The notes: generated by a model not told the origin, from the sequence alone. DNA of 6,459 nucleotides from Actinomycetes bacterium (GCA_023432305.1 JAEYUT010000045.1:1-6459), one strand, 5' to 3'; numbered from the stretch's first letter, positions 1-5,880 are shown. Program-made: numbers and translations.

Positions 1-70
1 GCCTCGGCTGGGAGCGGAACCGTATCCGCGCGTCTGACAGACCTGGAAGCGGGGGAGTGTCGAGGCTCGT

Positions 71-511
71 GTGTCTGAGGTCACATCGCCCCTTCCGTCG
101 ACGTCCTACCCTTTCGGCATGAACGAACGTCAGGTCGTATGGTTCGCGGAGGTCGGGGTCGCGGACGTCCCGCGGGTCGGCGGCAAGAACGCCTCGCTCG
201 GTGAGCTGATCACCGCACTGTCGAGCGAGGGCGTGCGCGTGCCCGACGACGGCTTCGCCGCCACAGCGGATGCGTACCGCTCATTCGTTGCCCACAACGG
301 GCTCGAGGAGTGGATCACTGCCGAACCCGACGCCTATCGACGCGGGGCCTCCGCCTCGGCGTTCGCGGGCGAGGCGAGCGACCACCGGGAGCTCGCGAAG
401 GTCCTGGTGGAGCACGGCAGCGGCTCGATCTCGCTCAATCCGAAACGCTTCCTGCGCACCGCCTCGAGCGTCGCCGAGCTCGAGGCGGGGGCGTCGATTC
501 GTCTGAAATGA
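71..511 (+). pseudogene. ppsA: Phosphoenolpyruvate synthase remnant (N-terminus joined to C-terminus)
   Basis: The 146-codon frame carries both ends of a PEP synthase and nothing in between. Residues about 17-82 match the start of the ATP-binding domain (VVWFAEVGVADVPRVGGKN, then ASLGELI and GFAATADAYR). Residues about 98-140 match the extreme C-terminus of the PEP-binding domain (SDHRELAKVLVEHGSGSIS, then LNPKRFLRT). PEP synthases are usually near 790 residues, so some 650 are missing, including the swivelling phosphohistidine domain and most of both catalytic domains. The product cannot convert pyruvate and ATP to PEP. The reading frame is kept across the junction, so the loss is an in-frame internal deletion. 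The GTG at 71 lies 13 nt after a GGGGGAG; the ATG at 119 is closer to where family homology begins but has no clear ribosome site. The frame ends 14 nt before the alcohol dehydrogenase start. Pyruvate phosphate dikinase is less likely because the C-terminal block reads as PpsA-like. Confidence 0.8.
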
Positions 512-525
512 ACTGGAGGTTCGCC

Positions 526-1578
526 ATGAAAGCTCTCGTGTACCAGGGACCCGGTCAGAAGAGTTGGACCGATGTGCCCACTCCCACCATCACGCAGCCG
601 ACCGATGTGATTGTCAAGATGGTCGCCACAACCATCTGCGGCACCGACCTGCACATCCTCAAAGGAGATGTGCCCGAGGTGGCCCCTGGGCGCATCCTCG
701 GTCATGAGGGTGTCGGCGAGATCGTCGAGGTCGGCGACAGCGTGACCCAGTTGCGGGTGGGGGATCGCGTCATCCTCTCGTGTGTGAGTTCGTGCGGGGT
801 CTGCAGCAACTGTCGCCAGGGGCTCTACAGTCATTGCCTCAACCCGGAGGGTATGGCCGGCATCGGCTGGATCCTCGGCCACATGATCGACGGCACCCAG
901 GCGGAGTTCGTGCGCGTCCCGTTCGCAGAGACTTCGGTCTACAAGGTTCCGGAGGGCATGAGCGACGCTGAGGCGATCCTGCTCTCGGATGTGCTCCCGA
1001 CGGGGTTCGAGATCGGCGTGCAGTACGGCCGGGTGAAGCCGGGAGACGTCGTCGCGGTGGTCGGTGCCGGTCCGGTGGGTCTCTCCGCGGTCATGACGTC
1101 GCAGCTCTACGGTCCGTCGAAGGTCGTCGCGATCGACGTCGACGACGCGCGTCTCGCTCGAGCGAAGGAGTTCGGGGCGACCGACACCGTGAACTCATCG
1201 AACCCCGATTGGAGGGAGCGCACCGTGGCGCTGACCGACGGTGGGGGCGTCGATGTCGCGATCGAAGCCGTCGGCGTCCCGCAGACGTTCACGATGGCGG
1301 TCGATCTCGTGAGGCCCGGCGGTCACGTGGCGAACGTCGGCGTCCACGGCAGGCCCGTCGAGCTCGCCCTCAACGAACTGTGGATCCGCAACATCGACAT
1401 AGCGATGGGTCTGGTGAACACCAACACGACCCCGATGCTGCTCAGACTCGTCGCCGAGCATCGCCTGCCGGCCGACAAGTTCGTCACCCACGAGTTCACC
1501 TTCGACCAAGTGGAGGAGGCCTACGACGTGTTCGGCAGGGCCGCCGACCACAACGCGCTCAAGGTGCTCATCCACTGA
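526..1578 (+). CDS. Zinc-dependent alcohol dehydrogenase (MDR family)
   Basis: A 350-residue medium-chain dehydrogenase of normal length, predicted cytosolic, expected to interconvert an alcohol and its aldehyde or ketone with NAD(H). The catalytic zinc ligands are visible as C38 (ICGTDLH) and H60-E61 (GHEGVGEIVEVGD). The structural zinc site is the four-cysteine lobe C90, C93, C96 and C104. The Rossmann motif GAGPVG is at 180-185, and the acidic D204 at the end of the second beta strand (VVAID) favours NAD over NADP. The ATG at 526 is chosen because a good ribosome site (GGAGG, 515-519) precedes it by 6 nt and the N-terminus MKALVYQGPG is typical; the open frame extends upstream but that part overlaps the PEP synthase remnant. 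It may have been co-transcribed with that gene. All key residues are intact, unlike both neighbours. Substrate is not predictable from sequence; related enzymes include threonine- and sorbitol-dehydrogenase-like members. Confidence 0.93.
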   Translation: MKALVYQGPGQKSWTDVPTPTITQPTDVIVKMVATTICGTDLHILKGDVPEVAPGRILGHEGVGEIVEVGDSVTQLRVGDRVILSCVSSCGVCSNCRQGLYSHCLNPEGMAGIGWILGHMIDGTQAEFVRVPFAETSVYKVPEGMSDAEAILLSDVLPTGFEIGVQYGRVKPGDVVAVVGAGPVGLSAVMTSQLYGPSKVVAIDVDDARLARAKEFGATDTVNSSNPDWRERTVALTDGGGVDVAIEAVGVPQTFTMAVDLVRPGGHVANVGVHGRPVELALNELWIRNIDIAMGLVNTNTTPMLLRLVAEHRLPADKFVTHEFTFDQVEEAYDVFGRAADHNALKVLIH

Positions 1579-1604
1579 CGATGAAAGCCTGGTCGACTGG
1601 CGAT

Positions 1605-1949
1605 CACGTTCGACGTCAGACAGCTGACGACGCCTGTGCTGACGTTCGCGTAGATGACCGGCCCTTGCTCCACTGCGCGCACCAGTGTGGAGAAGCTGTC
1701 GTCGAGCAGCACGATCTCTGCGGACTCCTTCGCGACGTCGGTGCCGGCGAGTCCCATTGCGACGCCGATGTCGGCGTGCCGCGGCGCGGGCGCATCGTTG
1801 ATGCCGTCGCCGGTGACCGCCACGACGTGACCCGATCCCTTGACGAGGTCCACGACCCGCGTCTTGTCGGAGGGATCCACGCGGCTGAAGACGACCCCGC
1901 CCGCCAGTCTTCGACCACTCCGTTCAGCACGGTGGTGAGGAGCTTGCAC
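1605..1949 (-). pseudogene. P-type cation-transporting ATPase fragment
   Basis: Minus-strand frame with about 100 residues of the phosphorylation-domain C-terminus and hinge of a P-type ATPase. Reading from about 1900 downwards one sees VVFSRVDPSDKTRVVDL, the hinge motif VAVTGDGINDAPA with the Mg-coordinating aspartates, DIGVAMG, GTDVAKESAEIVLLDD, FSTLVRAVEQG and VIYANV, then GVVSCLTSNV at the start of the membrane region. The aspartyl-phosphorylation motif (DKTGT), the nucleotide-binding domain and all transmembrane helices are absent, so the fragment cannot transport. Homology stops near 1605, 26 bp beyond the alcohol dehydrogenase stop. At the upstream side a different frame (LLTTVLNGVVEDWR) looks like a continuation, suggesting a frameshift near 1905, but this is weak. 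The usual leucine after NDAPA is a proline here. The motif style is that of calcium/magnesium-type bacterial ATPases; ion specificity cannot be read from this piece. Confidence 0.85.
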
Positions 1950-2151
1950 TCAGGATGGTCACCATCCGGTCGTGCTCGGCGTCCGGGCGTCGGCGATCCC
2001 GGCGACGAGAGGATTCTGCAACGCTTCGCGCCGTCTACGGGGACTCTGGAGGCCGTGAGGCCATGAGCCCAAGATCTCAGGAGAGCAATGCAGTACCGGT
2101 GATGGGACTCGAATTTTTCGTATCTCTCCTAGATATCGGACCAAGTTCCGT

Positions 2152-2174
2152 CTGGCATCGAGAACCTATGCCAG
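2152..2174. repeat. Inverted repeat with 7-bp perfect stem
   Basis: CTGGCAT at 2152-2158 pairs exactly with ATGCCAG at 2168-2174 around a 9-nt loop. There is no T-run on either side, so it is not a typical intrinsic terminator. It could be an RNA hairpin or a protein-binding site; function unknown. Confidence 0.4.
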
Positions 2175-2209
2175 TGGTTGCCATCCTCTGTCCACCATTA
2201 CCCGGTTCC

Positions 2210-2221
2210 ACGGTCGACCGT
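2210..2221. promoter_or_regulatory. 12-bp perfect palindrome, possible operator
   Basis: ACGGTCGACCGT reads the same on both strands. It lies 61 bp upstream of the proposed start of the helix-turn-helix gene, in non-coding DNA, a position suited to an operator. That it is bound by the adjacent gene product or by another regulator is inference; a palindrome of this length can occur by chance in GC-rich DNA. Confidence 0.3.
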
Positions 2222-2282
2222 AGTTCTTCGTGTCACGTCGGGTGATGTCACATTTCGCAGGGATGCCGCGCACAGAGCTTTC

Positions 2283-2663
2283 ATGGAAGACACCTTCAAC
2301 AACATCGATCCCCGGAACTCGGACGACCAGACGGGTTCGGCTGCCCCTGCCGCCTCCTGGCTCGGCTTTCCCGCTTGGTACAACACTGAGCGACACGGCC
2401 CGGTCCCGATCGGGGAGACCAACAGCCTCCAGCACGCGGCGCTGATCTTCGGAGTGTCGCTCCGCACTGTGCGGCGCATGATCGACGAGGGCGAGATCGC
2501 GGTCACGCGTATCCGGCGGCGTCTCACGATCCCCGGTGACGCGATCCGGCAGTACATCGAGGAGCACACGGTGCGGCCCGAGCGCCGTGCGCCCGCTCCT
2601 ACGTCCTCTCGTACGCCCGACTCGACGAAGCCAGTGGTTCGCAATCGCCCTCGTCGAAGCTAA
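2283..2663 (+). CDS. Excisionase/MerR-type helix-turn-helix protein
   Basis: A 126-residue protein whose centre (about 47-94) matches the small DNA-binding domain shared by phage excisionases and MerR-like proteins (HTH_17 type). It shows the expected order: SLQHAALIFGVSLRTVRRMI as the helix-turn-helix, a short wing (GEIAVTRIRRRLTIP), then GDAIRQYIEE as the last helix. The first 40 residues are acidic and low in recognisable structure; the last 30 are rich in proline and arginine and probably disordered. ATG 2283 is the only ATG in frame near the domain; its ribosome site is poor (AGAG), and a much longer form from TTG 2178 is possible but unlikely. No integrase lies next to it, so a role in excision is not supported; it could equally be a transcription factor. 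It converges with the minus-strand operon, ending 68 bp from it. Confidence 0.7.
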   Translation: MEDTFNNIDPRNSDDQTGSAAPAASWLGFPAWYNTERHGPVPIGETNSLQHAALIFGVSLRTVRRMIDEGEIAVTRIRRRLTIPGDAIRQYIEEHTVRPERRAPAPTSSRTPDSTKPVVRNRPRRS

Positions 2664-2731
2664 CGCTCGCTGAGTCGACGCGGACTTGCAGACCGCGGAG
2701 ACCTCGCCGGTCGCCGCTCCCAGGACTGTAC

Positions 2732-3343
2732 TCATGGCTGCGTACCTCGGCGTGACGGTGGGGGATTCGAGAGCCATCTGCGGGTGGCCCTCAGCGCGGT
2801 GGCCATGAACGGCACCTGAATGTTTCGCTTCACCTCACCGTGGGAGTAGGTCATCGAGACCTGAGGTGGCGCGGGCAGCTCGATGTCGACCACCGCGTCG
2901 CCACGCCTCAAGCGCAGTCGATCGCCAGCGAGCCCAGCTAAGAGCATCATCCCGAGGAGAGTGAGGTGGTCCCAGGCGACCAGTTCTCCTTCGCCGCCGA
3001 CAGTGGTCCATGTCACCCCGTCCGGCGCCGCCATCTCGTGGCCCTGGGGCGTCCGGTGGTCGGCGCCCGCCTGCGAGATGTCGAGGACGATCATCGTGGT
3101 GATCGGTTGCGGGATCGGGTCGTCGTCGAGGCGGACATGGAAGCGGGCCCGCTTCCCGATGCTGCACACCTCGATGCGCTCGAGGGATTGCGGAGTGTCG
3201 AGCACTCCGAGCACGTTGGCGAGGTCGCCCGTTCGCCTGACGAGCGTGCGGGCGTCGAGGTCGATGAGGTAGCTGCTCGAGATCGTCATCACCTCGTAGC
3301 TCCCGACTCCGGTATCGGTGAGGTGCTCGATGTCTTCAGGCAT
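2732..3343 (-). CDS. Hypothetical protein, second gene of a coupled pair
   Basis: A 203-residue protein of no recognised family. Its N-terminal part (about 14-95) resembles the whole product of the preceding gene: VMTISSSYLIDL, then TLVRR, then SLERIEV and a beta-strand block with ITTMIVLDI. The remaining part (about 96-203) is specific to this gene, with a Trp/Leu-rich segment (VAWDHLTLLGMMLLAGLAG), an RLRLRRGD turn and a basic C-terminus ending in proline and arginine. No signal peptide is seen; the hydrophobic run is short and probably buried helix rather than a membrane span. The ATG at 3341-3343 overlaps the upstream stop (shared ATGCCTGA), and its own ribosome site is weak, so translation is probably coupled to the upstream gene. 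Codon use is G/C-rich at third positions, as expected of a real gene here. Function unknown. Confidence 0.75.
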   Translation of the reverse strand: MPEDIEHLTDTGVGSYEVMTISSSYLIDLDARTLVRRTGDLANVLGVLDTPQSLERIEVCSIGKRARFHVRLDDDPIPQPITTMIVLDISQAGADHRTPQGHEMAAPDGVTWTTVGGEGELVAWDHLTLLGMMLLAGLAGDRLRLRRGDAVVDIELPAPPQVSMTYSHGEVKRNIQVPFMATALRATRRWLSNPPPSRRGTQP

Positions 3344-3704
3344 CTGAAGATTCCGGTTCGTCGAGGTAGCCCTTGAGCTGCTCCCAGAACTCGACCTCAG
3401 TTGCCGGCTTGATCCACACCACTTCCGTCGTGTCCCGAGTCGTCCAGATGGTCGTGTTCGGATCTCCCAGCGGTTCCAGAATGAACAAGGCCCGCGTGCC
3501 CGGCTCGAGCCGTTCGACAGCGTAGATCCGGATCCATTCCTCGTCGCGGCGAAGGGAATCGGAGGTCACCCCGGTCTGCAGTGGGGAGAAGGTCCGGGGG
3601 AGTCGCTTGAGTCGCGAGCCCGACAGGTCGAGCAGGTACACGCTGCCTGACACGGTGAGCATCACCTGCAGGTCCTGCGGCTCGGTTGTTGGGGTGTTGT
3701 CCAT
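3336..3704 (-). CDS. Hypothetical protein, first gene of a coupled pair
   Basis: A 122-residue protein of no recognised family, predicted cytosolic. Much of it looks like beta strands (LQVMLTVSGSVYLLDLSG, TRALFILEPL, TTEVVWIK), with a short acidic C-terminal helix region (EFWEQLKGYLDEPESSDA). It shares its N-terminal pattern with the downstream gene product, so the two are probably diverged paralogues. The ATG at 3702-3704 is chosen because GAAAGG lies 5 nt before it; the frame stays open upstream but those codons fall in the divergent promoter region. It opens a two-gene minus-strand operon and ends inside the start of the next gene. No catalytic or metal-binding signature is visible; a structural or binding role is a guess. 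Confidence 0.78.
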   Translation of the reverse strand: MDNTPTTEPQDLQVMLTVSGSVYLLDLSGSRLKRLPRTFSPLQTGVTSDSLRRDEEWIRIYAVERLEPGTRALFILEPLGDPNTTIWTTRDTTEVVWIKPATEVEFWEQLKGYLDEPESSDA

Positions 3705-3793
3705 GGGGGCCTTTCGTCTAGGTCGTATGGACCGTAAATGGGCACGTTCTGACGATGTCGCTGAAATAGCCCCCTGCCGCGCACTAGGAGTGC
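3705..3793. promoter_or_regulatory. Divergent promoter region
   Basis: These 89 bp separate the starts of the minus-strand two-gene operon and the plus-strand HA-repeat gene, so promoters for both directions should lie here. Ribosome sites are visible at both ends: GAAAGG on the minus strand at 3710-3715, and AGGAG on the plus strand at 3786-3790. I could not identify trustworthy -35/-10 boxes. Confidence 0.5.
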
Positions 3794-4438
3794 ATGGAAC
3801 ATGTCCGAGACACCGACCACGACTGGGGTGAGCTCTCGAAAGTGCACCCACGCCTCAGAAACCTGGATCAGGAGAGATCGCTCCTCTTTCACGCCACCGC
3901 CGTCAGCGGCACAGGTCCGGCCCGCGTCGCGAAGTGGGTCCTCACCGTCAGCCGGATGGCTGAATGGATGCAGCGCAATCACGGCGACCCGAATCCCCGG
4001 AGTCCGGATCCCAGCGAGCGTTCTCTCGGGTACTGGCTCGCACGGCAACGGCGGAACCGCCACACGCTATGCGGGTATCAGCTGGCGCGTCTGAGTGCGC
4101 TCGACATCGACCTCGCACCGCGCACGACAACCCGCCGCCGCTACGCCGCCGACATCGCAGCGTTCCGAGGGCGTGAAGGACGGTTGCCGAGCCGGAAGTC
4201 GACTGTCACCGACGAGCGACGACTGGGGGAGTGGATCCACCGTCAGCGCAAAGCAGACCGGCCCTCCCATGAGGAATGCGAAGCAGGCGCTTGCGGGCGC
4301 GACGGCCGGAGCATCGTCCGGAATACGCGGCCGAACACCGCGGGCGCCTGGGGTCATTGCGTGACAGCAATCTCCCTGCTGTCGCGTGTGCGAATTCCGC
4401 GCACATTAGGAACCCCTGACCAGAGTCCCAGAGAATGA
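3794..4438 (+). CDS. Helicase-associated (HA) repeat protein without a helicase
   Basis: A 214-residue protein with two copies of the helicase-associated domain, a small three-helix, probably nucleic-acid-binding module. Repeat 1 spans about 48-104: W48, MAEWMQRNHGDP, SLGYWLARQRRNRHTL, QLARLSAL. Repeat 2 starts at about 115: RYAADIAAFRGREGRLPS, RRLGEWIHRQRKAD. These repeats usually follow a DEAD/DEAH helicase, but actinobacteria also have stand-alone HA proteins; no helicase motif is present here. After residue 156 the match stops abruptly and a Cys/Gly-rich tail follows (EECEAGACGRDG) that does not complete the second repeat, so either the tail is unusual or there is a frameshift near 4262. 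ATG 3794 has AGGAG 3 nt upstream, rather close. It diverges from the hypothetical pair. The role is unknown; DNA or RNA binding is inferred from the family. Confidence 0.7.
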   Translation: MEHVRDTDHDWGELSKVHPRLRNLDQERSLLFHATAVSGTGPARVAKWVLTVSRMAEWMQRNHGDPNPRSPDPSERSLGYWLARQRRNRHTLCGYQLARLSALDIDLAPRTTTRRRYAADIAAFRGREGRLPSRKSTVTDERRLGEWIHRQRKADRPSHEECEAGACGRDGRSIVRNTRPNTAGAWGHCVTAISLLSRVRIPRTLGTPDQSPRE

Positions 4439-4462
4439 GTCGGATGGACGCGCATGCGTGGG

Positions 4463-4480
4463 CGCCCCCGTACTGGGGCG
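4463..4480. terminator. GC-rich hairpin downstream of the HA-repeat gene
   Basis: CGCCCC (4463-4468) and GGGGCG (4475-4480) form a 6-bp stem with a 6-nt loop, 24 bp after the HA-repeat gene stop. The position suits a transcription end, and actinobacterial terminators often lack a T-run, but there is none here, so the assignment is tentative. Confidence 0.35.
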
Positions 4481-4546
4481 ACCATCTGGCTCGAAGTTGG
4501 TAGACCGCGCCCCATAGTCTCGCGTCATGGATCAAGCGAATCTCGA

Positions 4547-4569
4547 TGAATCGGCCTGACTTTCGTTCC
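4547..4569 (+). repeat. IS3-type left terminal inverted repeat
   Basis: The sequence begins TGAATCGGCC and runs 23 bp; its reverse complement is found without mismatch at 5832-5854. The terminal TGA matches the conserved ends of IS3-family elements. Transposase binding here is family knowledge. Confidence 0.93.
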
Positions 4570-4594
4570 GTTCTTCAAGCAAGGATGGATCTCG

Positions 4595-4900
4595 ATGAAC
4601 AGGAAGTATTCGCCGGAGATGCGTGAGCGGGCGTTGCGGATGCTCGCGGAGACGCGACCGTCGCACCCGAACATGATGAGCGCGGTCCGTCACGTCGCGG
4701 GGTTGCTCGGGATGAGCCCGGAGACGTTGCGGCTTTGGCAGCGGCGTTACGAGGTCGACGCAGGCGTGAAGCTGGGACTCACGACCGATGCGGCGGCGCG
4801 GATCAAGCGGTTGCAGAAGGAGGTCTCGGAGTTGCGGAAGGCGAACGAGATCCTCAAGGCTGCGAGCGTGTTTTTCGCGAAGGAGCTCGACCGCCCCTGA
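4595..4900 (+). CDS. IS3-family transposase OrfA
   Basis: A 101-residue OrfA of usual length. Residues 1-20 (MNRKYSPEMRERALRMLAE) open the HTH_Tnp_1 fold; the helix-turn-helix continues through VRHVAGLLGMSPETLRLWQ at about 31-49. Residues about 68-95 (RIKRLQKEVSELRKANEIL) form the leucine-zipper coiled coil that lets the protein pair with the OrfAB transposase. It binds the terminal repeats and is the 0-frame half of the frameshifted transposase. The ATG at 4595 has AAGGA 9 nt and TGGA 5 nt upstream. The gene is intact and overlaps the -1 frame that leads into orfB; its stop (4898-4900) lies 5 nt before the first orfB ATG. The family is certain; the subgroup is not assigned. Confidence 0.92.
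   Translation: MNRKYSPEMRERALRMLAETRPSHPNMMSAVRHVAGLLGMSPETLRLWQRRYEVDAGVKLGLTTDAAARIKRLQKEVSELRKANEILKAASVFFAKELDRP
4871..4876 (+). promoter_or_regulatory. Candidate -1 ribosomal frameshift site
   Basis: TTTTTC sits at the end of orfA in the 0 frame as TTT-TTC (Phe-Phe). Slipping back one base gives GTT-TTT and leads straight into the orfB frame (FREGARPPLTEMIRFV), as expected for IS3-family OrfAB fusion. It is the only homopolymeric slippery run in the overlap. No downstream pseudoknot was verified. Confidence 0.55.
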
Positions 4901-4905
4901 CCGAG

Positions 4906-5244
4906 ATGATCCGGTTCGTCAACGAGTACCGGGATCGTTTCGGGGTCGAGCTCATCTGCCGAGTGTTGCGCCCGGCAGTGCAGGGGTTCCTCACCTCCCG
5001 CGGCTATCGCGCCGCCGTCGGCCGCGCCCCGTCTGCCCGGCAGCTGAAGGACGAGCTTCTCGTCCCAGAGGTGGCCCGGTTGCATGCGGAGAACTACGGC
5101 GTCTACGGGCGGCGGAAGATGCACGCGCTGATGCGTCGGCAGGGATGGCAGGTCGGCCGCGACCAGACCGAACGCCTCATGCGGCTCGCTGGGGTGCGTG
5201 GCGTCCGTAAGTCGAAGCGGGTGTTCACGACCCGCCCCGACTAG
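4906..5244 (+). pseudogene. IS3-family transposase OrfB, N-terminal part (ends at premature amber codon)
   Basis: The first 112 residues of OrfB, counted from ATG 4906. It starts MIRFVNEYRDRFGVELICRV, the usual OrfB opening, and contains the HTH_21-like segment (ARQLKDELLVPEVARLHAEN, YGVYGRRKMHALMRRQGW, GRDQTERLMRLAGVRG). The frame is -1 relative to orfA and would normally be translated as an OrfA-OrfB fusion. It stops at TAG 5242-5244, directly after the typical VFTTRPD linker; the same frame resumes with TTVLPSDLVNRRF, exactly what should follow. A single C-to-T change in a CAG glutamine codon would explain the stop. The catalytic domain lies wholly beyond it, so this product is not a transposase. 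Confidence 0.85.
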
Positions 5245-5250
5245 ACGACC

Positions 5251-5832
5251 GTGCTGCCGAGTGATCTCGTGAACCGCCGCTTCACCGCGCCGGCGCCCCG
5301 GCGGCTCTGGGTCTGCGACGTCACCTACGTCGCGACCTGGAGTGGTTTCGCCTACGTCGCGTTCGTCAACGACGTCTATTCGAGGCGCATCGTCGGGTGG
5401 AACGTCGCGGCGACGCTGCGCTCGGAGATTCTGCCGTTGCAGGCCCTCGACATGGCCGCCTGGGGTGCCGGTGACGATCTCACCGGGCTCACGCATCATT
5501 CGGACCACGGCTCGAACTACATGGCGATGGTCTACACCGACCGGATCGTCGAACTCGGGGCCGTTCCCTCGACAGGAACTGTCGGCGACAGCTACGACAA
5601 TGCCCTGGCCGAGGCGATCAACAACCTCTACAAGACCGAGCTGATCCGTCATCGCGGACCCTGGCGCACCGTCGAGCAGGTTGAACTCGCAACGCTCGAG
5701 TGGGTGTGGTGGTGGAACAACTCCCGCCTCCACGGCGAGCTCGACATGCGCACCCCGCTCGAGGTCGAACAGGCGTATTACGCTGACCTCGAATCAGCCA
5801 ACCCGGCACGTGCCGGACAAGGCTCCCGATAG
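5251..5832 (+). pseudogene. IS3-family transposase OrfB, catalytic C-terminal part
   Basis: 193 residues in the same frame as the preceding fragment, holding the complete integrase-core (rve) domain. The catalytic triad is intact: D23 in VCDVTYV, D85 in HHSDHGSNY and E121 in YDNALAEAIN, giving the DD(35)E spacing of the family. The C-terminal block RLHGELDMRTPLEVEQAYY is the usual end of OrfB. It could be made separately only by re-initiation at GTG 5251, 6 nt after the amber codon, or by stop-codon suppression. Without the N-terminal DNA-binding part it would be unlikely to recognise the element ends. An asparagine replaces the more usual glutamine in the SDxGxQY motif. The stop codon abuts the right inverted repeat. 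Confidence 0.88.
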
Positions 5833-5854
5833 GAACGAAAGTCAGGCCGATTCA
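5832..5854 (-). repeat. IS3-type right terminal inverted repeat
   Basis: Exact reverse complement of 4547-4569, ending in GGCCGATTCA. Its first base is the last base of the orfB stop codon, so the coding region runs right up to the element end. Confidence 0.93.
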
Positions 5855-5880
5855 GACCGCCCCTTCATCGCGACGACACT

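Larger units (their letters stand above)
1950..2282. other. Intergenic stretch, no convincing gene
   Basis: This 333-bp stretch separates the ATPase fragment from the helix-turn-helix gene. Its left part (to about 2070) is GC-rich and may hold further unrecognisable ATPase debris. Its right part, about 2090-2220, is visibly less GC-rich than the neighbouring genes and contains short AT tracts. Open frames here on either strand show no family resemblance. The structures I can see are a hairpin at 2152-2174 and a palindrome at 2210-2221, listed separately. Confidence 0.5.
4547..5854 (+). mobile_element. IS3-family insertion sequence, 1308 bp, transposase broken
   Basis: A full-length IS3-type element: perfect 23-bp terminal inverted repeats beginning with TGA and ending with TCA, a short orfA with helix-turn-helix and leucine zipper, and orfB in the -1 frame carrying an HTH_21-like region and a DD(35)E integrase-core domain. 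About 1.2-1.5 kb is the normal size for the family. The flanks show no clear 3-5 bp target duplication: the bases abutting the element are CGA on the left and GAC on the right, sharing at most a 2-bp GA. orfB has an in-frame amber stop at 5242-5244, so an active fused transposase is not expected. The element lies between the HA-repeat gene and the membrane-protein gene and interrupts no recognisable gene. Confidence 0.92.

Noticed and set aside
1209..2066. Plus-strand open frame of 285 codons overlapping the dehydrogenase and the ATPase fragment.
   Set aside because: The first half is an out-of-frame reading of the dehydrogenase and the second half the antisense of the P-type ATPase motifs; Arg-rich low-complexity product.
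2095..2160. Possible minus-strand tRNA, from a TTCGAGTCCCAT string resembling a T-arm.
   Set aside because: The flanking bases do not pair into a 5-bp T stem, no acceptor or anticodon arm could be built, and there is no CCA end in the right place.
2166..2777. Long minus-strand open frame opposite the HTH gene (203 codons).
   Set aside because: It is the antisense shadow of a gene with a recognisable HTH domain, shows no family resemblance, and is Arg/Asp-rich as such shadows are in GC-rich DNA.
2883..3376. Plus-strand open frames of 129 and 136 codons opposite the hypothetical pair.
   Set aside because: The minus-strand frames have better codon bias, overlapping start/stop organisation and mutual similarity; the plus-strand frames have none of these.
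4747..5733. Very long minus-strand open frame (328 codons) across the IS.
   Set aside because: It is antisense to orfA and orfB, which are clearly transposase genes; the translation has no recognisable domain.
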